64,000 nucleotides of DNA from Neoarius graeffei. Lineage: Eukaryota > Chordata > Actinopteri > Siluriformes > Ariidae. A program made the position numbers and the translations under genes. Location: the NCBI RefSeq assembly GCF_027579695.1, contig NC_083570.1:97219463-97283462 (forward strand), written 5' to 3'. Below are positions 22,401 to 34,890 of this stretch, in pieces (within the stretch, counting starts at the first letter, position 1; each line of letters opens with the position of its first letter). Below the pieces are notes generated by a model that saw nothing but the letters and a program-made list of their open reading frames with translations, was not told where the DNA came from and did no database searches.

Positions 22401-22543
22401 TGTAGTAGAATTGTATATAGTAGGGTTTTCCAGAAGAAAAGGTAGAAGTAGAAGCAGAAGTAGAAGTAGAAAATATGGCATTTGACCGACAAGATGGTGT
22501 CTGTCACAATCTGGATCGGCTGTGACGTCACATGCAAGTGCTC

Positions 22544-23490
22544 CATATTATTATTATTATTATTATACATTCCTTTCGGGTGTTCAACACATCTTTCACT
22601 TTCAAAATTCTCTCAAAATCTCATCTCATCATCTCTAGCCGCTTTATCCTGTTCTACAGGGTCGCAGGCAAGCTGGAGCCTATCCCAGCTGACGATGGGC
22701 GAAAGGCGGGGTACACCCTGGACAAGTTGCCAGGTCATCACAGGGCTGACACATAGACACAGACAACCATTCACACTCACATTCACACCTATGGTCAATT
22801 TAGAGTCACCAGTTAACCTAACCTGCATGTCTTTGGACTGTGGGGGAAACCGGAGCACCCGGAGGAAACCCACGCGGACACGGGGAGAACATGCAAACTC
22901 CACACAGAAAGGCCCTCGCCGGCCACGGGGCTTGAACCCGGACCTTCTTACTGTGAAGCGACAGCGCTAACCACTACACCACCGTGCCGCCCTCGCAAAA
23001 TCTTCCATATTTAATGAAGCAAACCTGGCAGCCATGTTTGTTTACAAATTGTCACAGTTGCTAGCTAGCGTGGAAGTTTTATGTCTCCAATGTGTCCCTT
23101 TTCCAGTTTTTCAATGTCCATTGGTATGTTTTTCTCTTGTAAATATGCATAAGGAATATCTAATTAAATTTTGGTAGCCTTTCAGGTGTTCAACGCATCT
23201 TTCTCTTTCCCGTTGAACAAAGAAATGCTTCTGTGCATGTGCAGCAGAAAACTTTCTCATTGAATATTGGCATCAGCTCTGACGTGTAATGTCATGTTGT
23301 CTTGACAACCATGCAATGTTGTAAACCATATTCAATGTTCATTCTCCACTGGGTAGAGTGACGTAATATATGTAGGATAAGTGATATGCTAACAATATCG
23401 CATGCTATCAAACCAAATTAATGGAACCAACTAGAAGGGAATAGAATACATGTTTTTATTCCATTGAAAAAGTGTCCTGTATGTATAATA
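22544..23490. repeat. Family H body, copy 1, interrupted by a SINE
   Basis: After a short (ATT)n this sequence (cattctccactgggtagagtgacgtaat and ataagtgatatgctaacaatat blocks) recurs at 32520-32900, 56102-56445 and 56581-56990. Each time it is downstream of a family H hairpin, so hairpin plus body seems to be one unit. Confidence 0.7.
22622..22990 (-). mobile_element. V-SINE in family H body
   Basis: Near-consensus, reverse. Flanked by ctctcaaaatct / ctcgcaaaatct. The uninterrupted site is visible in the second family H copy near 32592. Confidence 0.92.
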
Positions 23491-23621
23491 ATCACCGATC
23501 TTTCACTCCAATGGCATCACTCCCAGTATTTTCACACTGACTTGATGTGCATTGTCAAAATGGCAAATCAGTTCAAAATTTAAATTCTTTTGATTAACTT
23601 GCATATTTTTTTTGTGGATGT

Positions 23622-23656
<35 letters not shown>

Positions 23657-23664
23657 TATATATA

Positions 23665-23750
<86 letters not shown>

Positions 23751-24049
23751 ACATACACACACACACACAGCTACAGACTGAGACCAATGATTTATATTAC
23801 AATATAAATCAATATGCCATTGATGGCAATATGCCATTTCCCCTGCACCACTAACAAGCCTTCTCATGTAGAGAAGACAAAGAGTTTGCTGAGCCGCAGT
23901 GACAGTGTTTCAGAGGTTTTGGAAGCTATGAATATAGCCTTCTTATAACTGCATTGTTAGAATCTTGTTTTTTCGCTTTATTTTGGGGAAAAAAATGGTT
24001 CAAATGTACTTATTTGATGGCCTCTACAGATGGCCTCTACAGATCCTTT
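23491..24049. other. Unassigned sequence with CA/TA/GT microsatellite
   Basis: 23625-23772 is (CA)n, (GT)n, a long (TA)n, (GT)n and (CA)n in turn, able to fold back on itself. The frames across it are low-complexity artefacts. Confidence 0.6.
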
Positions 24050-24694
24050 TTTTTCATTTCCGTTTCCGGTTGAGAGTACGTCATGTGCATTCTGGCTGCC
24101 GCTTCTCACCGAAGCTTTTTTATTTTATTTTCTCTCCTTTTTTATTGTTACGTTTTATTTATTTTTTGTGTGTGTCTGCGTTTGTGTAGTTTGATGTTTG
24201 TTTGAGTGTTTTGTTCGCCGGTTGTGGTGTAGCTCCGGACCCAGTTTTGGACGTCGGTTCCCTCCAGGCCTTGGTTTGCTGTGGGTGATGCCTGTGCTCC
24301 CAGCTGTGGACTGCAGTGAGCTCGTTGCTCATTTTGACATCGTGGTTGTCCAGCGCTCTGTGCTTTAATGCTTGGTGATGTTTAATTCCAGGTGATGTTG
24401 TTCAGTGGCGTCACGGCAGCTGTGCAGGCAGTTTGGGACATACCAGCGCTCTGCATGGCAGTGCTTCTGTGCTCACTTTGTGGATCCATGGTGTGGTGTT
24501 CGAGCGATGTTGCTGGTGGCGTCGCGGTGGCTGTGCTGGTGGTGTGGGACTTGTTTTCGTGCGCCTTTTGGTGGGACTGTGGCTGCTACACCACTGGAAC
24601 TACATCCTGACCCCTATTTGGTGGACTTTTTTTTTCTCCTGTCTATAATTTAAAGCATCCTTGGGTTTTAGAAAGGCGCTATACAAATTGAACC

Positions 24695-24735
<41 letters not shown>
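24050..24735. repeat. Probable non-LTR-derived repeat ending in (ATT)n
   Basis: The 3' end ggcgctatacaaattgaacctatt followed by ATT triplets is typical of SINE/LINE 3' tails in fish. The GC-richer interior shows no reliable coding frame. Confidence 0.45.
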
Positions 24736-24738
<3 letters not shown>

Positions 24739-24959
24739 GATCCAAAATAATAAGTACTAATTTTTCTCATAGCGGGAAAAAAAAAATCATACTCCAATGT
24801 GCAGGTGATTTTCAAGGCATAACTGGATGAATGTCATGTGCAAATTAGGCAAGGAAGCAATATGTAAATGAGCTTTTTGCATGTGGAGGTTGTTCCTGGA
24901 AGAGTGATACTAAATTATGTTGTAAAAGCTGGGTGGAGAAAAATGCTCAAAATACAATC

Positions 24960-25129
24960 TGAATTAAAGCCGCTAGCGGCCTTGACGGGCCCTCGCACGT
25001 GTGGTTCTGCAACCCAGGACATTCCGCCACCCAAAAAAACAGTCACAGGTCATATATTCATCAAATGTTCAAAGGTGATGTGCATGTTGCATATGCCATG
25101 ACTGCTTGACAGATGAGAGATAGACAAAG

Positions 25130-25188
<59 letters not shown>

Positions 25189-25491
25189 TGTGAAAATGTA
25201 CATTTATATATGTACAAAACTATACGTGTCTCCTCCTTATCTCTATCTCACGCTGTAATCTTAAGTCATCTTTAGTTACCCATTCTCATGAGTATTTTTT
25301 TAATTGAACTTTTATTTCATTTTATTTTATTTCTACTATTGTTTAATTCTTATTATTTTTCTTCCCCATTTATTTTATGTAATTTTATTTTCTATTGCTT
25401 ACTGTTTTGCTTTTACTTCTGTAAAGCACATTGAACTGCCACTGTGTATGAAATGTGCTATATAAATAAACTTGCCTTGCCTTCCTGTGTC

Positions 25492-25545
<54 letters not shown>

Positions 25546-25600
25546 ATGCAGAGTTTTCATATGTCTGCAACAAAATGCACAATGATGGCAGGTCACTATT

Positions 25601-25662
<62 letters not shown>

Positions 25663-25683
25663 TCAGAGGGAGAGAGAGAGAGA

Positions 25684-25733
<50 letters not shown>

Positions 25734-27108
25734 ACGCTACATGTATATGAGTGTGAGTGTGTTGGTGGCGCTATGTCAGGCATGTCATAGATCAATCCGT
25801 CAAAGCATTGAAAATTTTTGGCACATTTCCTGCTTGGCCAGATGGTGATACTGTGCTAGGCATGTGAATTAGACATGTCAATATCATCAGAATCATGATA
25901 TCCATTATTTTGTTAAGTTTCAGATCAATCCATCAATGAATTGAACATTTTTTGCCCATTTCCTGCTTGGCCAGATGGTGGTGCTGTGCTAGGCATCTGA
26001 ATTACACATGTGAATATCATCACAAGCATAACACACAAAATTTTGTAAAGTGTCAGATCAATCAGTTAAGGCATTGCCAATTTCTGGCACATTTCCTGCT
26101 TGGCCAGGTGGTGGCGCTATAACAGGCAGGCCCATTGGGTGTCAGGTTATCATAATAATCATAATATCTATTGAAATAAGAAGTGTCCGACCATACAGTC
26201 AATGCACTGTGGCTTTCTGACACGTTTCCTGTTTATGTGGCAAGATATTAAAATCATAAGGCCACTTCAACATATTACAAAATATCAAAAATCCCTTCGC
26301 AATTTAATTTCAGCGACATCATGGCATCACGTATAACAAATTTCACATGAATCTCATGAATCGTCTAGGAGGAGCATGTTAAAATTCATCATGTCAAAAC
26401 ACACATATTCAAAACCCTATTCTTTCATTGGCTAGTTGGTGGCGCTATACCAGACAGACATATTGGGCATCTAGATGTCATAATAATCACATTTTCTAAT
26501 AACCTGAAAGGTTTCAGCCAAATCATTAAATGTATTATGACTTCATGACATTTCCTGTTTGTGTGGTGAGTATTAAAATTCATAATATTGCCATTTCAAC
26601 AAATTACAACATATCAAAAATCCCTTCATAATTCAACATCAGCAATATCTTGGCATCGTGTTTGCCAAGGTTGACATGAATCTGATGAACCGTCTAGGAG
26701 GAGCACGTTAAAAATGACCATGTGTCCAAACGCATATAAGCCCAATTACCTCACTTCCTGTTGGGCGTGGCTAATGCAATGTATATACGAAAGTTGTTCG
26801 TCTTGGGACAAACTACATATGTACCGAATTTGGTATGCGCAGCTGAAACTATATGCCAATCCAAGGACTCCATGACATTAGGGGGCACTATGAAGTCCCT
26901 GGGCCACACCCGGGGCCAAACGTGTGTGGCTGAGAAGCGGTTACAATGACTGATGTGTGTATCAAATTTCATGAGTTTTCGTGCATGGGAAATGCCTCAA
27001 AAAAAAAGCCAAGCGCGACAGAAAAAAATAAGAAGAAGAAGAAGAAGAATCCTTCGAAAAACAATAGGGTCTTCACACCGAACGGTGCTCGGGCCCTAAT
27101 AAATGAAT
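24960..27108. repeat. Long microsatellite-rich interspersed repeat
   Basis: It starts near ccttgacgggccctcgcacg and ends near gtgctcgggcccta, weakly inverted ends. Inside are four GT tracts (about 25133-25188, 25497-25543, 25603-25660, 25690-25732) and about 2.5 degenerate ~135-bp tandem units around cacatttcctgcttggccag (25780-26130). No transposase was seen. Its right end is part of the 300-bp block duplicated beyond the L1. Confidence 0.55.
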
Positions 27109-27327
27109 GAATAATAGAGTGTAGACATGAGTGTACATTATGTTAATTAGGTCTATGTGAACACAAACCTTTTCAAACAGTCTGTTGAAATATTGTGGGC
27201 AGAAGTAGTGCCTATGTATGCTGAATATGAAATATGAAACCTGCAGTACATTACTGCAGTAAGAGCATATAACACAGGGGTGTACCACAGAGCTGACAGC
27301 GCTCTATATTCAAGGCCATGAATCCAT
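27030..27327. repeat. ~300-bp direct repeat, left copy
   Basis: From the AAG triplets to aaggccatgaatccat. It matches 29457-29766 with only a few differences seen by eye (for example 27133 and 27268). Confidence 0.9.
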
Positions 27328-28094
27328 TTCAACAATATGAGGGTAAACACTTCTTACAGTATCTTCAAATTAAATCAACTATTCAAGCAAAATGGAATAT
27401 TCAGATACCTAATTTAGACATCCCCCCACAAATCTTGGAACTGATTAACATACCCTCCCCTCAAAAAATCCTTTCCAAAATATACAAACTTATATCACAA
27501 TCCGAAAAAACTTTAAGCCTTCCATACCACAATTGGGAATCAGACCTGTCCATTACTCCAGATGCCGGCTTCTGGACCCAAATCTGCAAAAATATCTATC
27601 TAATGACTAAAAATGCCAATCTTCAACTAATACAGTACAAGGTACTCCACAGATTTCACTACACTGCACAGAAACTGGCAAGAATGGGTTTTGGCTCCGA
27701 CACGTGTTCCCACTGCATGCTAAACACCCCAGACACATACATCCACGCTGTCTGGCATTGCACCCCAATCCATAGGTTCTGGATAAAAGTCACAGACTCA
27801 CTCACCTCTATCCTTGGCCATCACATCCCAGCAACTCCTTCCCTCTGCATACTAGGAGATACATCTTTAACCAACCTTAACACCACAGACAATAAATTTC
27901 TTCTGGTAGCACTAACTGTCGCCAAGAAAACAATCCTCATGAACTGGAACTCAAAGAACTCAATCCACATTACCCATTGGAAAAACCTGCTAGCAGATTA
28001 TATATCATTGGACAATCATACCTCTCCCAACTTACTCCATACTCAGAATACACACTCCCCTTGGTCATCTTACCTTACCTTTTTACAGACTTGA
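27328..28094 (+). pseudogene. L1 ORF2 C-terminal fragment
   Basis: About 255 codons are open to a TGA at 28092. The segment HNWESDL...FWTQICKNIYLMTKN, NLQLIQYKVLHRFHYT and the Cys/His region CSHCMLNTPDTYIHAVWHC are the known L1 ORF2 C-terminus. The endonuclease and reverse transcriptase catalytic parts are absent by truncation. The frame is clean, so the insertion is fairly young. Confidence 0.8.
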
Positions 28095-29451
28095 CCTGGC
28101 CCTCTGTGCCTGAGATTCAGTCCCAACGCCACACTCAAATATCCTTCCATAATCGTTAATACTTAGCCATACATATTAGGGAAGGGAGGATGGAAGCTGG
28201 AATCTCTTATCTCTGTTTGTTTATGTACTTCATTTATTAATTTTTCCCACCACTCCCTCCCTCCCTCTGCTACCGTCTTCCCTCCCCCACTTCATCTACT
28301 CTTGTTATACCTGGGCTTCTGGGATGGCGTGGTCGGCCCCATCCTGTCTGGCTGTCAGGTGGGACTGGCATTGGTTGGTGCCATTGGGAGGGTTGATGGG
28401 TCAGGGTTCCCCTCCGGGTCAGGGTCCCGAGGTTTTCTCGGCGCCCCGCCCACCCCACGCATGCACTCTGATACCTGCCTACTCTTGGTATTGCACAGCG
28501 CGCCTTATCCTCTTTTAAATGCTCTACACATTAGGAAGCACACACCATTTGTACACCTGCAATAAGAACAACATGATAGACTAGGGTAGGGGAGGAGTGC
28601 ATGTGGGAAACCTCTGCAGGTGCTTCGCTGCACTCCTTGCCTCTTTTAATGCAAATACATCTCTTCTTTTAATGCAGTACATTTTAGAGAAGGCACACAT
28701 TCTTGTCATATACAGTCATATATAGGATAGGTAGGGCGTGTTGTGCGGAGGCTATGGGGGGCTGGTGTCGGTGCATGGGGCGTCAGGGCCCGGAGCCCTG
28801 CCTCATGCAGTACCTCCCCCTCATCTCTGTCGTCCCATCATGAATCAGCTTGGGCAGGGGGGGCTGGCACCATAGCCATAACAGGTGCTCAGGTAGTCAT
28901 CATAATTAACTATTAAATAACTATTATTTTTAGAATTTCTATCTATAAAAAATTTACTAACACAAATGATTAGCAAATAAAATAATACTCCCCCTCCCCC
29001 TCTCTCCTTCATTATGATCCAGTTTCCTTCTCCCTGGCCCGACACAGACCAGCACTGCTTATATACACACACACACACGTGCTTACTTTCACATATCCCG
29101 CTCCCCCCCAACATATACACACTGTCCCTCCACCCATAATTCAAGGCCCAAAACCCCTCCAAATCTCCCCCACCTACCCTCCTCTATCTCATATGCACAT
29201 TCATTACCCCTAATCAACCCCACCCATCCTCCTCTATACAGCAATATAGCTCTTGTTTATCTTTGTCGAATTTGTCTCCATGTGTTCTGTTACATCTCTT
29301 TGTTAACATATTAGTAGTATTGTCCAGCCTTTGAAATTGTTGTTAGTTACGTCAGTGCTTCTGTTGTATGTCATGTGTATGTATTCATTTGTTTCATTCT
29401 GTCCTTTTTACTTTGTATTTGTTTGTATTTGTTAGCAAATAAATTAAAAAA
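27328..29451 (+). mobile_element. 5'-truncated L1 retrotransposon
   Basis: It opens inside ORF2 and continues through a GC-variable 3' UTR to an A-rich tail merging into AAG repeats. It sits exactly between the two copies of the 300-bp direct repeat. Confidence 0.8.
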
Positions 29452-29452
29452 A

Positions 29453-29456
<4 letters not shown>

Positions 29457-29483
<27 letters not shown>

Positions 29484-29766
29484 AAGAATCCTTCGAAAAA
29501 CAATAGGGTCTTCACACCGAACGGTGCTCGGGCCCTAATAAATGAATGAATAATAGAGTGTAGACATGAGTGGACATTATGTTAATTAGGTCTATGTGAA
29601 CACAAACCTTTTCAAACAGTCTGTTGAAATATTGTGGGCAGAAGTAGTGCCTATGTATGCTGAATATGAAATATGAAACCTGCAGTACATTACTGCAGTA
29701 AGAGCGTATAACACAGGGGTGTACCACAGAGCTGACAGCGCTCTATATTCAAGGCCATGAATCCAT
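29457..29766. repeat. ~300-bp direct repeat, right copy
   Basis: Same block as 27030-27327, with a longer AAG tract at its start. It ends aaggccatgaatccat, after which unique sequence resumes. Confidence 0.9.
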
Positions 29767-30199
29767 ACACAGTCAATTATGTTCTATAAAGCATACATCA
29801 GAATTTAAAACTTATATTATAGGCTCAGATTTTGTCTTTCTAAGCTGAATACATACAACCCCTGGCAAAAAAATATGGAATCACTACTCTTGGAGGATGT
29901 TCATTCAGCTGTTTTGCTTTGTAGCAAAAAAACAAATCACAGACATGACACAAAATTGTTTTATTTAACAGCTGAACATTCTGGCTTTGTAAAATATACC
30001 TAAAAAAATTTAAATGATTTTTTTGTAATTAATGGCACATTTTTTTCAAGATCAAGTAGAAGAAAAAATTATGGAATCACTCAATGATGAGGAAAAAATT
30101 ATGGAATCATAAATAAATAAAAAGATCACAATTAGTACTTTGCTGCACCTCCCCTGGCTTTTATGACAGCTTGAATTCTTTGAGGCGTGTACTTCACTA

Positions 30200-31140
30200 A
30201 TGAAAAACAATATTCTTTGTCATGTTCCAACTTTCTTGTATAGCAGTTGACAGATCAGCTTTGCAGGATGGAGCCTTGTCATGGACTTTTTTTTTCCAAT
30301 TTCCACCATATATTTTCAATTAGATTGAGATCCAGACTGTTTGCTGGCCATGCCATTGAGTTGATCTGCCTTTCCTGAAGAAAGGTTTTAATGCTCTTTG
30401 CTCTGTAGCAAGATGCATTATCATCCTGAAAAATGACTTCATCACCACCAAAAGTACTTTTGATTGATGGAATGAGAAAAGTGTCCAAAATTTCAATATA
30501 CACCTGTGCATTTACTGTAGAGGTAATGACTGCCATCTGCCCAGGTCCTTTACCGGACATCCAACCCCATATCATCAATGACTGTGGAAATTTGCTTGCT
30601 TTCTTCAGGCAGTCATCTTTATATGTTTCATTGGAACAGCACCAAACAAAAGTTCCAGCATCATCTCCTTGGCCAATGCAGATTCATGATTCATCACTGG
30701 ATATAACTTTCATCCAATCACCCACAGTCCATGACTCCTTCTCTTTAACCCCTCTGCAACCTTGTTTTCTTCTGTTTAGGTGTTAATGATGGTTAACATT
30801 TGGCTTTTCTGTATGTAAATCCCATTTCCTTCCGCCGATTTCTTACATTTTGGTCACAAACATTGACTCCTGTTTCTGCCCGTTTGTTTTTCATTTCTTT
30901 TCTTGTGCATTGTCTATTTTCAAGGCATCTTGCTTTGAGTTTCCTGTCCTGACGCTTTGATCTACCTGTATGTTTCCCTTTTACAACCTTCCCATTTTGT
31001 TTGTACTCGCTCCAAATTTTAGACACAGCTGACTGGAAACAACCAACATCTTTTACCACACTCCGTGTTGAATTACCTTCTTTAAGGAGTTTTATAATCC
31101 TTTCCATTGTTTCAACTGACAGCTGTCTTGTTGGGGCCAT
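30200..31140 (-). pseudogene. Tc1-C transposase remains
   Basis: MAPTRQLSVETMERIIKLLK begins at 31140, and the helix-turn-helix reads well. The first catalytic region is in a decayed middle part. FQDDNASCYRAKS and NLIENIWWKL give the second Asp and the Glu near 30430-30290. A stop truncates the C-terminus near 30279. Confidence 0.85.
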
Positions 31141-31210
31141 GTTTTCTGTCAATCAGCCAGGTGCAATAGCTCATTCTACAAGCAGTCTCTTTTAACTGCA
31201 GACTAATTTG

Positions 31211-31496
31211 CCGGGGCCGGCGAGGGCCTTTCTGTGTGGAGTTTGCATGTTGTCCGTGTGGGTTTCCTCCGGGTGCTCCGGTTTCCCCCACAGTCCAAAG
31301 ACATGCAGGTTAGGTTAACTGGTGACTCTAAATTGACCATGAGTGTGAATGGTTGTCTATGTGTCAGCCCTGTGATGACCTGGTGACTTGTCCAGGGTGT
31401 ACCCTGCCTTTCGCCCGTAGTCAGCTGGGATAGGCTCCAGCTTGCCTGTGACCCTGTAGAAGGATAAAGCGGCTAGAGATAATGAGATGAGATGAG
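31211..31496 (+). mobile_element. V-SINE, 5'-truncated
   Basis: The tRNA-like head is missing. Homology starts at ccggggccggcgagggcc just after the B box and runs to the GATGA tail. 5' truncation is typical of incomplete reverse transcription. Confidence 0.88.
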
Positions 31497-31791
31497 GCTT
31501 GTGCGGATATTTGTTTTAGAAATGCAAGTTATAGCTTGATTCCATAATTTTTTCCTCATCATTGAGTGATTCCATATTTTTTTCTTCTACTTGATCTTTA
31601 AAAAAATGTGCCATTAATTACAACAATTTCATATCATTTTTTGAGGTATATTTTACAAAGCCAGAATGTTCAGCTGTTAAATAAAACAATTTTGTGTCAT
31701 GTCTGTGATTTTTTTTTTTTGCTACAAAGTAAAACAGCTGAATGAACATCCTCCAAGAGTAGTGATTCCATATTTTTTGCCAGGGGTTGTA

Positions 31792-32124
31792 TAATGTTGA
31801 GAGGAATTTATATTTCAGTACCTTTGTTGTCATGCTGATATCTGTATTAAGAAGCAAAGAGCAAGCTAAAAACATCAGAGATGCTCTGCACAGTTTTCAC
31901 ATTTAAGGAAGTGATCCATCGCATTGCAGGATTGATTGCATTTATTGGATGGTGTTTATTGGATCTGCAGTAACATTGTGAGCAGGATAAAGTGAATCTG
32001 CTTGGTGCCTGAGGTCTGATGTAGCAGAGGTTTGATCAGGTGTACTTTTTTTATTAGTTAGTTCTGGTCCATTAATTTGATTGGACAAGCAGCATTCCAA
32101 GAGTACTGATATTTAAATAATATT
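31792..32124. other. Unassigned sequence
   Basis: No exon or repeat was recognised between the Tc1-C copy and the hairpin. Confidence 0.4.
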
Positions 32125-32241
32125 GGCTGGCATTGAGTGGTATATCAGATATATTCCATTCAGCTAGCATGATATTGAATGAGTCGAAGATGAGTAGCTG
32201 AATGGAATATATCTGATATACCACAAAAAAGCCAGCCAATA
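32125..32241. repeat. Hairpin MITE, family H copy 2
   Basis: tattggctggcattgagtgg to ccacaaaaaagccagccaat, with a shortened inner arm compared with copy 1. Confidence 0.85.
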
Positions 32242-32280
32242 TTATTATTATTATTATGCATACACACTCTCTTCATATCA

Positions 32281-32485
32281 GCATTAGCAAAGGCCAATGC
32301 TAGCTTACCCGCGACCTGGTGCTGTCAGCATGGCAGTCCAGTTACCTTCCAGCTGTTTAGCATACAGCAGTAGCATTAGCGAAGGCCAATGCTAGTTTAC
32401 CTGCTACTCGGCGCTGTGAGTGTGGCAGTCCAGTTACCTTCCAGCTGGTGTAGCATTAGCGAAGGCCAATGTTAGCGCAGTCAAG
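32281..32485. repeat. ~110-bp tandem duplication (minisatellite seed)
   Basis: The unit gcattagcgaaggccaatgc ... ggcagtccagttaccttccagctg occurs about two and a half times, flanked by ATT repeats on both sides. Confidence 0.75.
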
Positions 32486-32519
32486 CTGATTATTATTATT
32501 ATTATTATTATTTCCCCTG

Positions 32520-32900
32520 TGTGATTTACTTAGTTACTTTTAAAATCAACATCGACAGCTACACACAAAGAAGCTACCTGGTAGCAAAAATTCTCTCAAA
32601 ATCTTCCAATTTTGACAAAGCAAACCTGACGACCATGTTTGTTGACAAATTGTCACAGTCACTCGCTAGCACAGAAGTTTTACATCTCCAGCGTATGATG
32701 TCATGTTGTCTTGAAAATGTGCTATATTGTAAAAATATTGCACGCTCATTCTCCATTGGGTAGTGACATAATACATGGAGGATAAGTGATATGCTAACAA
32801 TATTGTATGCTATCAGACCAAATGAATGAAACCCACTACAAGGGAATAGAATATATGTTTTTATTCCATGGAAAAAGTGTCCTGTATGTATAATAATTAG
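32520..32900. repeat. Family H body, copy 2
   Basis: Matches 22585-23470 without the SINE and without the central section, ending attccatggaaaaagtgtcctgtatgta. Confidence 0.7.
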
Positions 32901-33265
32901 GGATATTTCAGTGTGTGTATGTCACTCTGCATGTCTGTGTTCTCTAGATAAAATCCCAATTCAAGTAATAGTTCATTACACCGAAACCATTATTACACTT
33001 ACTGTGAGATTTTAGTCAGTCTGTGTGTTGCTTGGCACCTGTGGCCGAATCATGGCCATGCTGATATTCACTCCAACAGCACCCTTGCTCATATAATATT
33101 GCCTGAAAATGTCAGCAATTAATAGTGATTCTTAATATTTACAGCTGTTCAATTTGATCACCATTTTTCTGACTGATAAACATTTGTGTGGTGTTTCCTC
33201 ACTGGACTGGAGAGATGTGCAAATGAAACCTTTCCTTCAAGTTAAACCTGGTCTGTATTTAAGCA
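32901..33265. other. Unassigned sequence
   Basis: Nothing recognised before the Tc1-D copy. Confidence 0.4.
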
Positions 33266-33691
33266 TACAGTTGTGGTCAGAAGTTTACATACAGTGACAT
33301 GAATGTCATCTTGGATATGAATGTCATGGCAATATTTGGGCTTTCAGTCATTTCTTTCAACTGTTCTTTTTGTGTGGCAGAATGATTGTACAGCATACAG
33401 CTTTAATAAAAAAAAAAACAACAATTTGGTGCACAAGTTTTAATTTTCTTTGGGTTTTCTGAAATCAATACAGGGTCAAAGTTATACATACAGGATCAAA
33501 AATTTACATACACTGACTTTGATTATTAATTCAGAGGTGCTGAAACTTCCAAAATGTCTCTTATCTTGCCAAGGCTGAGGTCTCTTAACGTCCTGTTAGT
33601 GAGCATGATTGACTACAGCTGGTAGCGTCTCTGTGCCTTCATAAAAAGGGTTTGTTTACAGCACTCATTGGATTGACCAACATACAATACA

Positions 33692-34890
33692 ATGGGAAAG
33701 TCCAAGGAGCTCAGTGCAGATTTGAGAAAGAGGATCGCAGATGTACACAACTCCGGAATGTCTCTTGGAGCCATTTCTAAACAACTGCAAATTCCAACAA
33801 TTCAAACAATTGTATCCAAGTTATTGTGAGGTGTAGTCACTTTGCCAAGCCACCTTGCTTCATGAAAACCCAAACTGTCACCCTCAGCTGAAAGGAAATT
33901 GGTTTGGATGGACAGGAACAACCCAGGAACCACCATGGCACAGCCCTGTCATGAACTGGAAGCTGATGGATCACTGTCTACAGTTCAGATCACCATGGAA
34001 TAAGAGGCTGCTATCCAAGAAATGACACCCTGCTCCAAAACTGACACCTTCAAGCTTAACTAAAATTTAAAGCTGACCACACGGATGAAGAAAAAGCCTT
34101 CTGGAGGAAAGCTATATGGTCACATGAGACAAAGATTGAGTTGTTTTGCCACAATGACCGCCATGTACAGAGGGACACTGTACCAGCTGGTGGTAGCGGT
34201 AGGATCATCATGCTCTATGGGTGGCATGGTGGTGTAGTGGTTAGCACGGTCGCCTCACGGCAAGAAGGTTCCAGGTTCGAACCCAGCGGCCGGCGAGGGC
34301 TTTTCTGTGTGGAGTTTGCATGTTCTCCCTGTGTCTGCGTGGGTTTCCTCCGGGTGCTCCAGTTTCCCCACAGTCCAAAGACATGCAGTTAGGTTGACGT
34401 GGGGCGGCCTTGGGCTGAGGTGCCCTTGAGCAAGGTACCTGACCCCTGACTGCTCCCCGGGCGCTTTGGTGTGGCTGCCCACTGCTCTGAGTGTGTGCGT
34501 GTGTTCACTGCTTCAGATGGGTTAAATGCAGAGGATGAATTGAAGTGTGCATGTGATGAATAATAAAGGTTTCTTCTTCTTCTCTGGGGCTGTTTTGCTG
34601 CCAGTGGAACTGGTTCATTGCACAAATTGGACAGAATAATGAAGAAGGAGGACTACCTCAGAATTCTTCAACATAAACCATCAGCAACTTGAACACGACT
34701 TGGGACTTGGGAGTTACAACAGGACAATGAACCCAAACACACATCAGATCTGGTTGTGGAGGATAAAGCAGGCTAATATTAAGCTTAAAACAAGTCCTGA
34801 CTTCAACCCTATTGAAAATATATGGACCGTGCTTATAACTTGAGTCCATGCCAAGAAAAAAAAAATTATTGAACTCTACCAATTCTACCA
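33692..34890 (+). pseudogene. Tc1-D transposase, heavily broken
   Basis: [20 protein letters not shown] begins at 33692. A TGA follows at VSKLL, and many frameshifts and the SINE break the rest. AFWRKAIWSHETKIELF covers the first catalytic region with Asp replaced by His, and FNPIENIW the last. Confidence 0.85.
34216..34580 (+). mobile_element. V-SINE with a different 3' module
   Basis: The head and central block match the V-SINEs, but from about 34392 the 3' half is unrelated: ggtgcccttgagcaaggtac, gctgcccactgctctgag, gggttaaatgcagaggatga, then (TTC)n. It splits ctctgggg of the Tc1-D gene, which is intact near 61765. Confidence 0.85.

Larger units (their letters stand above)
21528..22543. 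mobile_element. TIR-bounded element carrying a YqaJ-type exon and a LINE ORF start
   Basis: The left end (cttgcagtcacgtgaccgg...ccatcttgtcggt) and the reverse complement of the right end (cacttgcatgtgacgtcac...ccatcttgtcggt) are imperfect inverted repeats of about 55 bp. Both contain CCATCTTG, a YY1-like site. Inside, a YqaJ/SWIM-type first exon runs rightward and a LINE ORF beginning runs leftward. ISL2EU DNA transposons are known to encode a YqaJ nuclease, so I infer an ISL2EU-like derivative. No transposase is visible. Confidence 0.55.
29856..31789 (-). mobile_element. Tc1-like transposon, family C
   Basis: Ends CAACCCCTGGCAAAA (29856) and the inverse TTTTTTGCCAGGGGTTG (31789), TA on both sides. 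Long subterminal inverted blocks (attatggaatcac repeats) are present. A truncated V-SINE lies at 31211-31496. Confidence 0.9.

Noticed and set aside
23580..23867. 95-codon frame over TA/CA repeats
   Set aside because: Microsatellite artefact with no flanking coding sequence.
25385..25848. Long frames of alternating Cys-Val or His-Thr
   Set aside because: They are translations of GT/CA microsatellites.
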